This document shows, in pieces, positions 8,454 through 15,868 of a DNA stretch of 64,000 nucleotides (its first letter is position 1; the number at the start of each line of letters is the position of its first letter). The position numbers were made by a program, and so were the translations under genes. A model generated the notes under the pieces. It was not told the origin of the DNA, did not search any database, and saw only the letters and a list, made by a program, of their open reading frames with translations. Source of the DNA: Formosa sp030427735 (GTDB lineage: Bacteria > Bacteroidota > Bacteroidia > Flavobacteriales > Flavobacteriaceae); the NCBI RefSeq assembly GCF_051200825.1, contig NZ_CP195158.1:1426001-1490000 (forward strand), in the 5' to 3' direction.

Positions 8454-8747
8454 ATGAAATATGTAACCCACAACGGCCATCAATTGGTAACTAAAAACAA
8501 GCTTCATGAAGCTGTACAAAGCTACTTAAAAGGCATCGATAGAATTTTAATACAGGACAACAAAGCCTTATCCGAATTTAAAACCAATGTTATAGCAAAC
8601 ATTGTGTTTTTAAATATTGAAAACAAAAGGAGTAAGGCTATCGCGGCAAAATGGATGCAAATCGATAAGAACGACTGGTTGTTAACTGGTGTAGATTTTT
8701 GTCATTTTACAATACACCACGTCAAAAAGGAATACCATGCACAATAG
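8454..8747 (+). CDS. hypothetical early protein
   Basis: 97 aa, mixed helix/strand, no recognised domain. It is preceded by TTAACACTA (8440-8448), a motif that also precedes other starts in this phage. Overlaps the next start by 11 nt. Confidence 0.6.
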   Translation: MKYVTHNGHQLVTKNKLHEAVQSYLKGIDRILIQDNKALSEFKTNVIANIVFLNIENKRSKAIAAKWMQIDKNDWLLTGVDFCHFTIHHVKKEYHAQ

Positions 8748-8853
8748 CGAATGGTTAGACGATCCGTACCTACGAGGCACGCCAGAACCAAACCCACTAC
8801 CATTTATAATCATCATGCTAGTGTTGCTAGCAATCATTTTACAAAACCTTTAA
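8737..8853 (+). CDS. 38-aa single-pass membrane peptide
   Basis: ATG at 8737 lies in the upstream 3' end. An acidic, Pro-rich N terminus (MHNSEWLDDPYLRG) leads into one membrane helix (about residues 22-37, PLPFIIIMLVLLAIIL). Size and topology fit small phage membrane peptides that modify the host envelope; unproven. Confidence 0.5.
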   Translation: MHNSEWLDDPYLRGTPEPNPLPFIIIMLVLLAIILQNL

Positions 8854-8866
8854 ACACTATTTAAAA
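8849..8866 (+). repeat. 18-bp leader repeat, copy 1
   Basis: TTTAAACACTATTTAAAA sits 1 nt before the ATG at 8868. The identical 18 bp occur before the ATG at 9788. It probably includes the ribosome binding region; see the recurrent AACACTA finding. Confidence 0.7.
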
Positions 8867-8867
8867 T

Positions 8868-9071
8868 ATGACACCAGAAGAACAAAGAGTAACTCAAGAA
8901 TTTGGAAATGCAGTAGCGCAAGTTTTAGCCGCCTGCGGAGTAATTAAATTTTGTATGGATTTGCAACGCCAAACAGTTTCAATTGATATAGAAGAAACTT
9001 GTATAAATATTGGTTTGCTAGAAGATACAAAGTTTGAATTAGAAGAATTATTATCAACTATAGAAGAATGA
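8868..9071 (+). CDS. hypothetical early protein
   Basis: 67 aa, acidic, with two Cys residues in the middle and a helical Glu/Leu-rich tail. Preceded by the 18-bp leader repeat. Its TGA overlaps the next ATG (ATGA). No family recognised. Confidence 0.6.
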   Translation: MTPEEQRVTQEFGNAVAQVLAACGVIKFCMDLQRQTVSIDIEETCINIGLLEDTKFELEELLSTIEE

Positions 9072-9439
9072 CAAAACACGAATTAGCAAGAACCATTTAT
9101 ATAATTGCTCAAATGAATCATGAAGCTTCAGCAATCGATCAGATAGAACTTATGCTAGATCCATTAACCCCAAAAGACAAAGCGCGATTTGCAAAATGGG
9201 GATTTGCGCATCAGCAACCAGATAACATTGAAGATTGTTGGCCTACAGATGTTTCTCATGTGCGTGAGCTTCTTAATGATTTTTACAATTGGCATTTCAA
9301 TAAAAAAGGTATGTCCTCTGTGTTGCACAAAGAAATAGATGAATATCTTAAAGATGCCGAGCATACGAGTTATGAGTTAACCTTATCCCCAACACCCAAA
9401 AACCAACAACCAACAACCAAACCCCATGACCCAAACTAA
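9068..9439 (+). CDS. hypothetical early protein
   Basis: 123 aa, ATGA-coupled to the upstream gene. Acidic helical body with HVRELLNDFYNWHFNKKG, and a low-complexity Pro/Thr/Gln/Lys tail. The tail is encoded by CCAACAACCAA-type repeats and overlaps the next start by 14 nt. No function recognised. Confidence 0.6.
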   Translation: MTKHELARTIYIIAQMNHEASAIDQIELMLDPLTPKDKARFAKWGFAHQQPDNIEDCWPTDVSHVRELLNDFYNWHFNKKGMSSVLHKEIDEYLKDAEHTSYELTLSPTPKNQQPTTKPHDPN

Positions 9440-9764
9440 AACCCAATTTTTTATTGAAGCCATTACCAACACCGCCGTTGGTTTTGGCATCTCGTTAGCC
9501 GCAACCTTTGTAATATTTCCTGTTTTAGGTATTGCAACCACGCCTAGTAAAAACCTGTTAATTACGCTGTTTTTCACGGTTATTAGCATAACAAGAGGTT
9601 ATGTAATACGCAGGTGGTTTAACCAAGATAGTACCAAGGCTAAAAAACTAAGATACCCAGACGGCAAATTGTATTGGTTGCATTGCTTTGAGTGCGAAAA
9701 CGACATGCCCGTAGTAGAAGATAAAGACGCGTTTTACTGCTCTAATTGTGGGTTGAAACATTAA
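9426..9764 (+). CDS. DUF7220-like membrane protein with zinc ribbon
   Basis: 112 aa. Residues 1-62 match the phage family DUF7220: FIEAITNTAVGFGIS helix, second hydrophobic segment, then LFFTVISITRGYVIRRWFN. Residues about 75-112 form a separate zinc-ribbon-like part with CFEC and CSNC. DUF7220 proteins usually stop after the RRxFN segment, so the ribbon looks like a fusion. Role unknown. Confidence 0.7.
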   Translation: MTQTKTQFFIEAITNTAVGFGISLAATFVIFPVLGIATTPSKNLLITLFFTVISITRGYVIRRWFNQDSTKAKKLRYPDGKLYWLHCFECENDMPVVEDKDAFYCSNCGLKH

Positions 9765-9768
9765 TAAT

Positions 9769-9786
9769 TTTAAACACTATTTAAAA
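9769..9786 (+). repeat. 18-bp leader repeat, copy 2
   Basis: TTTAAACACTATTTAAAA, identical to 8849-8866, again 1 nt before an ATG (9788). Confidence 0.7.
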
Positions 9787-9787
9787 G

Positions 9788-10024
9788 ATGAAGAAATTTG
9801 CAAAATTAATTGACCTAGAAAATAACGAACAAGTATTATTAACTATAGATTACAACGATGAGGACGAAATGTATGAGGTCGAAACTAGAACAGATTTTAA
9901 AGGCGTTGCTGTAAGTATAAAGTCTGGTTTTTATAAAGAGCAAGATGCTATTGCTCGATTAGAAACCTTTTCTGTTGATGATGCAAAGAGGTTTAGAGAA
10001 GTGATGTCGCGATTGATGAATTAA
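9788..10024 (+). CDS. hypothetical early protein, last of early operon
   Basis: 78 aa, starts as a two-strand sheet (MKKFAKLIDLENNEQVLLTI) and ends in a helix. It follows the second 18-bp leader repeat and is closed by the strong terminator at 10031. No domain recognised. Confidence 0.65.
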   Translation: MKKFAKLIDLENNEQVLLTIDYNDEDEMYEVETRTDFKGVAVSIKSGFYKEQDAIARLETFSVDDAKRFREVMSRLMN

Positions 10025-10030
10025 TAAAAA

Positions 10031-10069
10031 AATAGGCTAGTGTTTTGCTAGCCTATTTTTTTTTTTTTT
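10031..10069. terminator. bidirectional rho-independent terminator
   Basis: AATAGGCTAG (10031-10040) pairs with CTAGCCTATT (10048-10057) around TGTTTTG, followed by T12 and preceded by an A run. It ends the early operon on the plus strand and the inverted pair on the minus strand. Confidence 0.9.
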
Positions 10070-10628
10070 ATTCTATCTCGGCATTAAATAATTTGTAAAT
10101 TCTTTTAATAATCATTAGTAGGGTTAATGTAAGGTGAGTAAATAATGTATAAAAAACAAAATATAATATGTTAGATATGACTTTGTTGATACTGATCTTT
10201 GGAGAACAATAGCCTTTTATATTAATCGGTTTTATTTGGTAGTCTCCAGGAATAAAATCGTAATTAGCCAAGAATAAAATACCAAGGCAAATTAATGAAA
10301 TAATTATAGTGTAGTTAACATTGTAAAATGTTTGTTTTACTAATTCTTTTCTGTTTGCAAGATCTTTTGTTTGATCGGTGCTTTTAGAAAAAGATAGAAG
10401 TAGTACTAAAAGGTTTAAAAAAAGTCCAACAAATACGGACAAGCATAAAGTAAATAGGTTAAGTAGTTTTTCAGAAGGAGCTCCAGCCCATGTTATAATA
10501 ACGATACCTATAATTAAAGGAGTGATAAAAAATATGTTTTTATCTTTAGGTATAAGCTTTCCGTTTGACGTTTTTAATGTGTCATTATGTTTCTGGATGA
10601 TTTCGAATAAGTTTATTTTAGATTTCAT
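10068..10628 (-). CDS. membrane protein of inverted cargo pair
   Basis: 186 aa from the ATG at 10628, chosen because it lies 1 nt after the upstream stop; a farther ATG (10658) would overlap the upstream gene by 29 nt. Four membrane segments are visible (residues about 33-50, 58-80, 106-122 and 152-172), with a soluble loop between the third and fourth. Opposite to all neighbouring phage genes, AT-richer than them, and terminated by the hairpin at 10031. No family recognised. A membrane effector paired with the soluble protein upstream is a reasonable guess. Confidence 0.75.
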   Translation of the reverse strand: MKSKINLFEIIQKHNDTLKTSNGKLIPKDKNIFFITPLIIGIVIITWAGAPSEKLLNLFTLCLSVFVGLFLNLLVLLLSFSKSTDQTKDLANRKELVKQTFYNVNYTIIISLICLGILFLANYDFIPGDYQIKPINIKGYCSPKISINKVISNILYFVFYTLFTHLTLTLLMIIKRIYKLFNAEIE

Positions 10629-10629
10629 T

Positions 10630-11595
10630 TTAATAAAGTTCCAATTGAAGTTCATCAATTAAATTAAAAGCTTCGGTTTCAATTGAATCGAATTCAGAAT
10701 GTCCAGCAGGGTTAATGTTTACTAAAATATCGTAGTAAGGTCTAAATTTCATTGTCTCAGAAAGATTTATTACTCTTTTAGAGTTATTATAACGTGAGTC
10801 AACTTTTATTGTTGACTTGTCATCAAATCCAACCTGTTTTAATTCTTCAGAAGTAAAGAAACCACTTTTCTCATTTGCAAATATTTCTAATATCCTTTTT
10901 TTAGAATAACCATTTATAAAATTACTTCCTTTGGTTTTTATTTTCAATTCAACAATAAAGTCTCTGGACTCGAAGTGGTTTAAGTTATATCTTTCTGCGA
11001 CATCGTGGGGCAATGAGTTTCTTGATAAGGTAATCGATTTGTAATCACCTTTTGTTATATAATTTTTAATAATTTCTGTATCTATGAAATTATACACATG
11101 TAACCTGTAATCAGGGTATCTGGTGGAAATGAAATCTTTTAAAAATTTTGTAAAAACTTGTTTGATGCCTAAAACACCATCTCTTTCTAGAATTAACAAG
11201 TTGTCTGTTTTTTTGTTTGACACACATACTAAGAAAAAGAAAGGTTTTTGAACAGCGTGATTTTTATTGATTTTAAAGACAGGTTTATCATTAGGTTTAT
11301 TTGAATCTACTACGTTTTCTTCTTTACCATATTTTCCCGTTTCTACAATTCCAGTTATAGATCTGTATGTAGAATCAATGCTAAAATAACTGGCGTCATC
11401 CCCTTCTTTAAATAATTTGAAAACTCTTTTGTTGTTTTCGTCTCGAGGGTATCTGTCTAAAAAGGGTACAAAGTCATTAAATAAAACATTTAAAAAATCT
11501 TCTCCTAAAAAATCAGATAACAAAATTTTCTCTTTCCTTTTTCCTTTTGGTGATATATAAAAATTTAAAACTTCTAAGTTTCTTTTTTCAGTCAT
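10630..11595 (-). CDS. 321-aa unknown protein of inverted cargo pair
   Basis: Soluble alpha/beta protein with no signal peptide or membrane segment. Visible blocks: an N-terminal strand/Lys-rich stretch (residues 1-30), KPFFFLVCVSNKKTDNLLILER (about 117-138) as a buried sheet, and a C-terminal region (about 225-290) that could be a winged-helix-like domain (KRILEIFANEKSGFFTSEEL). No catalytic motif is evident. It is translated with the membrane protein downstream. A phage-carried two-gene unit in opposite orientation between terminators is typical of lysogenic-conversion or defence cargo; function is not shown. Confidence 0.75.
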   Translation of the reverse strand: MTEKRNLEVLNFYISPKGKRKEKILLSDFLGEDFLNVLFNDFVPFLDRYPRDENNKRVFKLFKEGDDASYFSIDSTYRSITGIVETGKYGKEENVVDSNKPNDKPVFKINKNHAVQKPFFFLVCVSNKKTDNLLILERDGVLGIKQVFTKFLKDFISTRYPDYRLHVYNFIDTEIIKNYITKGDYKSITLSRNSLPHDVAERYNLNHFESRDFIVELKIKTKGSNFINGYSKKRILEIFANEKSGFFTSEELKQVGFDDKSTIKVDSRYNNSKRVINLSETMKFRPYYDILVNINPAGHSEFDSIETEAFNLIDELQLELY

Positions 11596-11674
11596 TTTGT
11601 TGATATTAGAGTTGTGTTTTTGTTTTTAATCAAATAAAAAAGTTATTTTTAATGTCAGTAAATATACCTTTTAT

Positions 11675-12187
11675 ATGAAAAACCTACTAACCTTATTTTT
11701 AATACTAAGCAACCTTTATGTTTTTGCTCAAGATGGTTACAGTCTGCCCGAAAGCAGTTATAATACCATTTTGCAAAATATAAGCCTAACCGATAGTCTT
11801 ACGGCACGTACTTATGCCGAACAGTTAGTTAATGCCAATAGCGGTTACCAGTTTTACAAAGCAAAACAAAGCAAGCAAACGGCGGTGTTTTATTTCATAG
11901 AAAAAGGGCTGTCCGACGAAACCTTAAAGGATCAAGAGGAACTTGGGTGTTCTAAATGCATGCGTGTAATGTTTTCAACTTATAACAATCAGTACAAGTT
12001 TGAAAGCGTAACTGGAGCTTTAGATAAAATATTACCTATTTGGCAACAGGAATTTATACCAAGTGCGACAAACGACCTGGTTAAACAAAATTTCAAGTAC
12101 AGAGAGGTAAATAACCGCGATACAGGTTTAAAAGTGAGAATGCAACACTCTGGCGGTGTTTGGACGATTTATAATTGGTCTGTTTAG
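11675..12187 (+). CDS. exported phage cargo protein
   Basis: 170 aa with a clear signal peptide (MKNLLTLFLILSNLYVFAQ, cleavage after AQ). The mature part contains CSKC (about residue 92) and a C-terminal strand region. Divergent from the inverted pair; the 79-nt gap holds AT-rich sequence with a weak TACCTTTT -7-like box next to the ATG. Probably expressed from the prophage and acting in the periplasm or outside. No family recognised. Confidence 0.7.
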   Translation: MKNLLTLFLILSNLYVFAQDGYSLPESSYNTILQNISLTDSLTARTYAEQLVNANSGYQFYKAKQSKQTAVFYFIEKGLSDETLKDQEELGCSKCMRVMFSTYNNQYKFESVTGALDKILPIWQQEFIPSATNDLVKQNFKYREVNNRDTGLKVRMQHSGGVWTIYNWSV

Positions 12188-12214
12188 GATAAATTCAATT
12201 ACTAAAGAATAAAA

Positions 12215-12532
12215 ATGAAAAAAGAGCAATTACAAGATATAATTAATCAATTGAATAAAACTTATAGTGATTTTTCTGAAGCCTATTTTTACATGACAAA
12301 AGGTAAAAACAAACAAATAAGGGATAAGGCTACAAGAGATGTCGAGAGGCTTTTGAGTTTAGCGAAAATGTGGATAAAAACTTATCCAGATTGTTATGTC
12401 TTGTATGTTGGGGAACACTCCAGTGACTTTGATAGAGCTCTTATTTGGGATGAATTGTCAAATCCTAGGTACTTTAAAACCGATATCCCCAAATACATCG
12501 AAAAGTTAAAAAGGAAAGTAGAAACGTTATAA
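12215..12532 (+). CDS. hypothetical cargo protein
   Basis: 105 aa, helical, Lys-rich. Starts 28 nt after the exported protein gene and is closed by the terminator at 12547, so the two likely form a unit. No recognised domain. Confidence 0.65.
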   Translation: MKKEQLQDIINQLNKTYSDFSEAYFYMTKGKNKQIRDKATRDVERLLSLAKMWIKTYPDCYVLYVGEHSSDFDRALIWDELSNPRYFKTDIPKYIEKLKRKVETL

Positions 12533-12546
12533 TATTCAACATTTAG

Positions 12547-12574
12547 AAACCACTCCTAAGCGAGTGGTTTTTTT
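12547..12574 (+). terminator. rho-independent terminator
   Basis: AAACCACTC (12547-12555) pairs with GAGTGGTTT (12562-12570), followed by more T residues. Ends the cargo block. Confidence 0.9.
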
Positions 12575-12642
12575 ATTGGTAAAAATTAGTTAAGTTTGTT
12601 TGATGGAATTCGCGAGTAACATCAAGAACACTTCATCATTAG

Positions 12643-12665
12643 AGGCTCTTTAAGAGCCTTTTTTT
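12643..12665 (+). terminator. second terminator-like hairpin
   Basis: AGGCTC (12643-12648) and GAGCCT (12654-12659) around TTTAA, followed by a T7 run. It lies about 70 nt after the first terminator with no gene between, so either it is a back-up terminator or a short RNA is made from 12575-12660. Confidence 0.8.
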
Positions 12666-12666
12666 A

Positions 12667-12697
12667 TTGCCCCATGTTAATATTTTGGTTATGTTTG
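12667..12697 (+). promoter_or_regulatory. promoter for the 12702 gene
   Basis: TTG (12667-12669), 20 nt spacer, TATGTTTG (12690-12697): a close match to the Bacteroidota consensus. The expected start coincides with the ATG at 12702, suggesting a leaderless or near-leaderless mRNA. Confidence 0.6.
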
Positions 12698-12701
12698 TAT
12701 T

Positions 12702-12947
12702 ATGACAAAGCGTCAGTCCCAACAGCTCGGCATCCAGAAAAACAAATTACTACGTTACCAAAAAGTTCTCGACTATTACAACGAGGTTAAGAACGACGAT
12801 ATACCTACTACCGTAATTTGGCGCAAATACATATACCCGAAATTTGCCATTTCCAGAACTACCCTTTACGAGATCCTGGGCACACCTGTAGTTAAACAGC
12901 TTAAAGACATTCAGGCTATAGAAGATAGCCAAATGCGCATGTTTTAA
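12702..12947 (+). CDS. small HTH-like protein, candidate middle/late regulator
   Basis: 81 aa, basic N terminus then a helix-turn-helix-like pattern in TTVIWRKYIYPKFAISRTTL (about residues 36-55). It has its own promoter and stands between the early/cargo genes and the late operons, the place where Mu keeps the late activator genes mor and C. It could therefore switch on the late divergent region at 19519-19699. This role is inferred from position and fold hint only. Confidence 0.65.
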   Translation: MTKRQSQQLGIQKNKLLRYQKVLDYYNEVKNDDIPTTVIWRKYIYPKFAISRTTLYEILGTPVVKQLKDIQAIEDSQMRMF

Positions 12948-13005
12948 CACTACTCAAAGTTTGTCAAACAACACGTCATGCTTGAACGTGGTGAGTGGTG
13001 TTAAA
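12943..13005. terminator. branched hairpin between convergent genes
   Basis: Outer arms TTTAACACTACTC (12943-12955) and GAGTGGTGTTAAA (12993-13005) pair over 13 bp with one G-U. Inside are two smaller stems, GTTTG/CAAAC and CACGT/ACGTG. Each outer arm contains the stop codon of the converging gene on its side. It likely serves as a bidirectional terminator or 3' stability structure; long T runs are absent. Confidence 0.65.
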
Positions 13006-13456
13006 CATTCGTCATACCCATACTATAAACCACCGTATATTCCTGGACACCGTCGTCGCGTTTTACACGCGTAAATCCTGTGCGGGTTAGGGTTCCTGTG
13101 TTGGTGGTAGGTCGCCAACCCTGTAATAATTTATGAATGTCTTCTTGTAGTTCCCAAATATTAAAGGCTGTGTCTTTTTGTAATTGTGGGGCGCGACCGC
13201 TACTATTGGTTAGTTTTAGGTTAGCAATGGTTAAGCTTACCAAGGTGTTTGCCGTTTGGCGGTTTTTGGGCGTAGCTGTTTTGTCGATGCCGATATTCTC
13301 AAACTGCCCGTTAGTTATGTCTATCAATACACAAGGCCATTGTACAGGAAAATTAGGGCTGTAGTAATCCAATTGCCCCCAATCTTCATCAACGTATTTT
13401 ATCGTGTTTAAACTCGCTATTTTATCCTGAATGCTTTTAATTACTGGCTCAATCAT
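13001..13456 (-). CDS. probable tail terminator / tail completion protein
   Basis: 151 aa, last gene of the leftward late operon. The pattern IKSIQDKIASLNTIKYVDED, then WPCVLIDI, WELQEDIHKLLQGW and VQEYTVVYSMGM matches the alpha/beta tail terminator type found after the gpG-like gene in Mu-like phages of Bacteroidota (compare Mu gp37). It would cap the tail tube and join it to the head. Assigned by order and pattern. Confidence 0.65.
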   Translation of the reverse strand: MIEPVIKSIQDKIASLNTIKYVDEDWGQLDYYSPNFPVQWPCVLIDITNGQFENIGIDKTATPKNRQTANTLVSLTIANLKLTNSSGRAPQLQKDTAFNIWELQEDIHKLLQGWRPTTNTGTLTRTGFTRVKRDDGVQEYTVVYSMGMTNV

Positions 13457-13473
13457 AAAATTTTGTTTTTGTC

Positions 13474-13495
13474 ACCCTGAGCGAAGTCGAAGGGT
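13474..13495 (-). repeat. REP-like intercistronic element
   Basis: On the minus strand the sequence ACCCTTCGACTTCGCTCAGG follows directly on the stop codon of the gpG-like gene. It can fold, since CCCT pairs with AGGG. A near-identical copy in the same transcriptional sense lies at 32563. This is a widespread bacterial REP-like sequence. Confidence 0.75.
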
Positions 13496-14043
13496 CATGG
13501 TTTTAAATTGTTTTTAATATGTTGTTCTACCTCTTTAAGGTTTATATCTACTATTTTGCGTATATGTAAATCTACCTGCGGATGCCAACCAATAAACTGG
13601 CGTTGGTCGACCGTCATTTTTGCACCCACTTTTTGCAAGGCTAAGGCTTTCCATTGGGCGGCTTCGTCTTGTAACCTTCGGTTGCGTTGGGTGTTGGCCG
13701 CCCGTTTGCTTTTAACATTGTATAGTACACCGCCAGCAGCTTTATAATACATTGCCCAAAAAAAGCGTTTCATTTTTTCGGTAACAATTAGCTCACCGCC
13801 TTCATTATGCAAACTCATGTAAGGTAAATTACTGGACCAGGTAATTTGTCCGGTTACAGATTTACTTTTAATACTTCTACGTCCGCGACCTGTTCGCAAC
13901 ATCATGGAACCCAGCGAGTTTTTAAGCTTGGTTTGTGGCCACTCTCTATCAAAGAACGCCTTACGCTCAAAGTTACGGTCAAACTCTTGGCTAAGCTGTA
14001 CTTTAACGTCTTTGGTGATGTTATTTAAAAAATCCTTATACAT
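13495..14043 (-). CDS. phage virion morphogenesis protein (Mu gpG-like)
   Basis: 182 aa. N-terminal helical part, then REWPQTKLKNSLGSMMLRTGRGRRSI and the strand-rich core GQITWSSNLPYMSLHNEGGE. The 'Y..lHneG' signature is characteristic of phage virion morphogenesis/HK97 gp10-like proteins (Mu gpG, PF05069). These act at the head-tail joining stage. Located between the MuF head gene and the tail terminator, as in Mu-like phages. Confidence 0.8.
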   Translation of the reverse strand: MYKDFLNNITKDVKVQLSQEFDRNFERKAFFDREWPQTKLKNSLGSMMLRTGRGRRSIKSKSVTGQITWSSNLPYMSLHNEGGELIVTEKMKRFFWAMYYKAAGGVLYNVKSKRAANTQRNRRLQDEAAQWKALALQKVGAKMTVDQRQFIGWHPQVDLHIRKIVDINLKEVEQHIKNNLKP

Positions 14044-14056
14044 GTTTTAAAATTTG

Positions 14057-14064
14057 TATATTTG
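14057..14064 (+). promoter_or_regulatory. -7 box for antisense small gene
   Basis: TATATTTG (14057-14064), 5 nt before the ATG at 14070, matches TAnnTTTG. No convincing TTG at -33 is seen. The start site would fall at or next to the ATG. Confidence 0.45.
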
Positions 14065-14069
14065 TGATT

Positions 14070-14309
14070 ATGGACGTATTAAAACGCGATTTAAGAACTA
14101 CTACTATTTTTGACCTTACAGATGATGTTAAAATCATTCGTGAGGAATTTGGTATTGAGTTTACTAAAGACGAATACATCCAAATAGCCAGTATTGAAAC
14201 CCGTATTAAAGATCTTTTAGACTTCGCAGATCTTACCGAAAATATAAAACTTAAAAGCGCCATCCAGAACGCATACAAAAGCGAGTTATCGTCTTTTGGT
14301 TTTGAGTAA
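14070..14309 (+). CDS. 79-aa antisense protein beside MuF; possible immunity protein
   Basis: Plus-strand gene between two minus-strand late genes; the ATG at 14070 is preferred over a GTG at 14064 that is part of the -7 box. Acidic and helical, starting MDVLKRDLRTTTIFDLTDDV. Its 3' end overlaps the 3' end of the MuF gene by 24 nt tail to tail. Orientation and own promoter mean it can be expressed in the lysogen when late genes are off. That suits an immunity protein for the MuF C-terminal domain or another lysogenic function. No family recognised. Confidence 0.65.
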   Translation: MDVLKRDLRTTTIFDLTDDVKIIREEFGIEFTKDEYIQIASIETRIKDLLDFADLTENIKLKSAIQNAYKSELSSFGFE

Positions 14310-15845
14310 TTCTTTATTCGCATTTAAGTAAGTTTTATAGTGTTCTTCGGAACTTCTTAATCCGTAAGAAATTAAAGATCTTACATTATTTTTATTAAGC
14401 TTATAAGGGGTGTTGTCTGCAATAGCATTTATTAATCCTTCGGCTTGTATCTGGTAGTTCTCATTAATTAAGTGTTTTTCTACAGCATTAATAATTTTGG
14501 TTCTATCCCCCTTTACAAAGTCAATTAACGCATCGTAGTTTCTAACCATGGTATTGTACCCCGTATTAGTACGATTGTTCATTAATACTTTGTTTTCTAA
14601 GTTTCCGCCAAGGTTCTTTAAAAAGTCAGGAAGGCGTTTTCTGCTAATAAACTCGTTAGCCAGTTCCATGTACCTTACCTGTAATGTAGTCATACGTACA
14701 TTGCCCACTTTGTTGCTGTTGTGTAGTATTTCGTGGTGCATGGTAGATAAGGCTGTTTCTTGCTCTAGTGTAGTTTTTAATCCTTTTTTAATATGGTTAA
14801 TGCCTTCTCTTACCTGGTCCATAATTGGCTTTTTTAAATACACATCGCCTTCCATGTAGGTGTATCCGTTAACGCCTCTTTTAGTAGTTGTTTTTATATG
14901 TTTAAAACCCTTAGCGAAATAATGTGGATGTTGCTTTGCAAAATCCGCAAAGTGCTGGTTTACATCTGCTGTAGTTTTAAGCTCCTTTATATTTAGCTTT
15001 TGGGTAGCTGCTTTGGCTTTTTTTGCGCCCACAACTTTGTTATACGGATGATCGGGCGGAAACACCACTTTTTGTTTTCCTGCATTAAACCTAAATATCT
15101 CCAGTTTGTTTTTACCGTTCTTGCCTACTTGGGTCGTGGCTTTTTCGCCACGTTTTAGAGCTTCTTTAGAGTCGGATATCTCTGCTAATTCTTTTAGAAC
15201 CTGAACAGCCGTACAGCGACACCGCCAACCTAGAGTAGGCAGATACTTATCCCAAAACGGATCGTCCTTGGGTAAGGTAATACCGTGTAACGCTTCGTGG
15301 CTGTCTCTTACTTTGTCGTCCGCTGCCGTGCGGTATTGTAAGTAATACCGATTACTATCGCTAAAATTATCCCAACGTTCTGCCATTTGCACGCTACCAA
15401 CTGCAAAATCGTATTCAGCCTCTAGATAATTTTCGTTGTAATTGCTTTTTATACTTGCAACGTCTTTACTGAAGGTTGCAAAGCTTTTCACGGTTTTATC
15501 CTCGGTGAGTAATAGTCTGGACGCTTCAAACAGCTGGGCATGTGTTTTTAACCCCGAAAACAAAAACACGTCGTTTTCTAGGCTTTCCAACATTTTAGGC
15601 GACATATCATTATCTTTAAACGCTCTGGATAGAATACCATTGGTTTCAAAAATAAGATCCTGGTACGCTTCCACCTCGTTTAAATCGTTTGGGTGGTAAC
15701 TGCCTTTTTTATGCAGGGCTTTATAGGCGTTTTCGGCAGCTTTTAAAAGATTTTTAAAAGGGTTTGCAGCAAGATTTAAAACTTCGGTTTGGTGCTTGCA
15801 TGTGTCGCACTGGCAATCGTACAGAAAATCTAAACGGGTATGCAA
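14286..15845 (-). CDS. MuF-type minor head protein with C-terminal HEXXH domain
   Basis: 519 aa. Residues about 1-225 form the Mu F-like head morphogenesis domain (PF04233): EYDFAVGSVQMAERWDNF and the hallmark PTLGWRCRCTAVQV with CRC at 209-211. A linker leads to a separate C-terminal domain (about 290-519) with HEILH at 371-375 and NEFISRK about 20 residues on, the layout of a zinc metallopeptidase (HExxH plus downstream Glu). The F domain serves portal-associated head assembly; the C-terminal part resembles variable toxin domains reported on MuF proteins of temperate phages. Start at 15845; follows the portal gene with a 23-nt gap. Confidence 0.85.
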   Translation of the reverse strand: MHTRLDFLYDCQCDTCKHQTEVLNLAANPFKNLLKAAENAYKALHKKGSYHPNDLNEVEAYQDLIFETNGILSRAFKDNDMSPKMLESLENDVFLFSGLKTHAQLFEASRLLLTEDKTVKSFATFSKDVASIKSNYNENYLEAEYDFAVGSVQMAERWDNFSDSNRYYLQYRTAADDKVRDSHEALHGITLPKDDPFWDKYLPTLGWRCRCTAVQVLKELAEISDSKEALKRGEKATTQVGKNGKNKLEIFRFNAGKQKVVFPPDHPYNKVVGAKKAKAATQKLNIKELKTTADVNQHFADFAKQHPHYFAKGFKHIKTTTKRGVNGYTYMEGDVYLKKPIMDQVREGINHIKKGLKTTLEQETALSTMHHEILHNSNKVGNVRMTTLQVRYMELANEFISRKRLPDFLKNLGGNLENKVLMNNRTNTGYNTMVRNYDALIDFVKGDRTKIINAVEKHLINENYQIQAEGLINAIADNTPYKLNKNNVRSLISYGLRSSEEHYKTYLNANKELLKTKRR

Positions 15846-15868
15846 TGCCCCAAAATAAGCTTTGGGGC

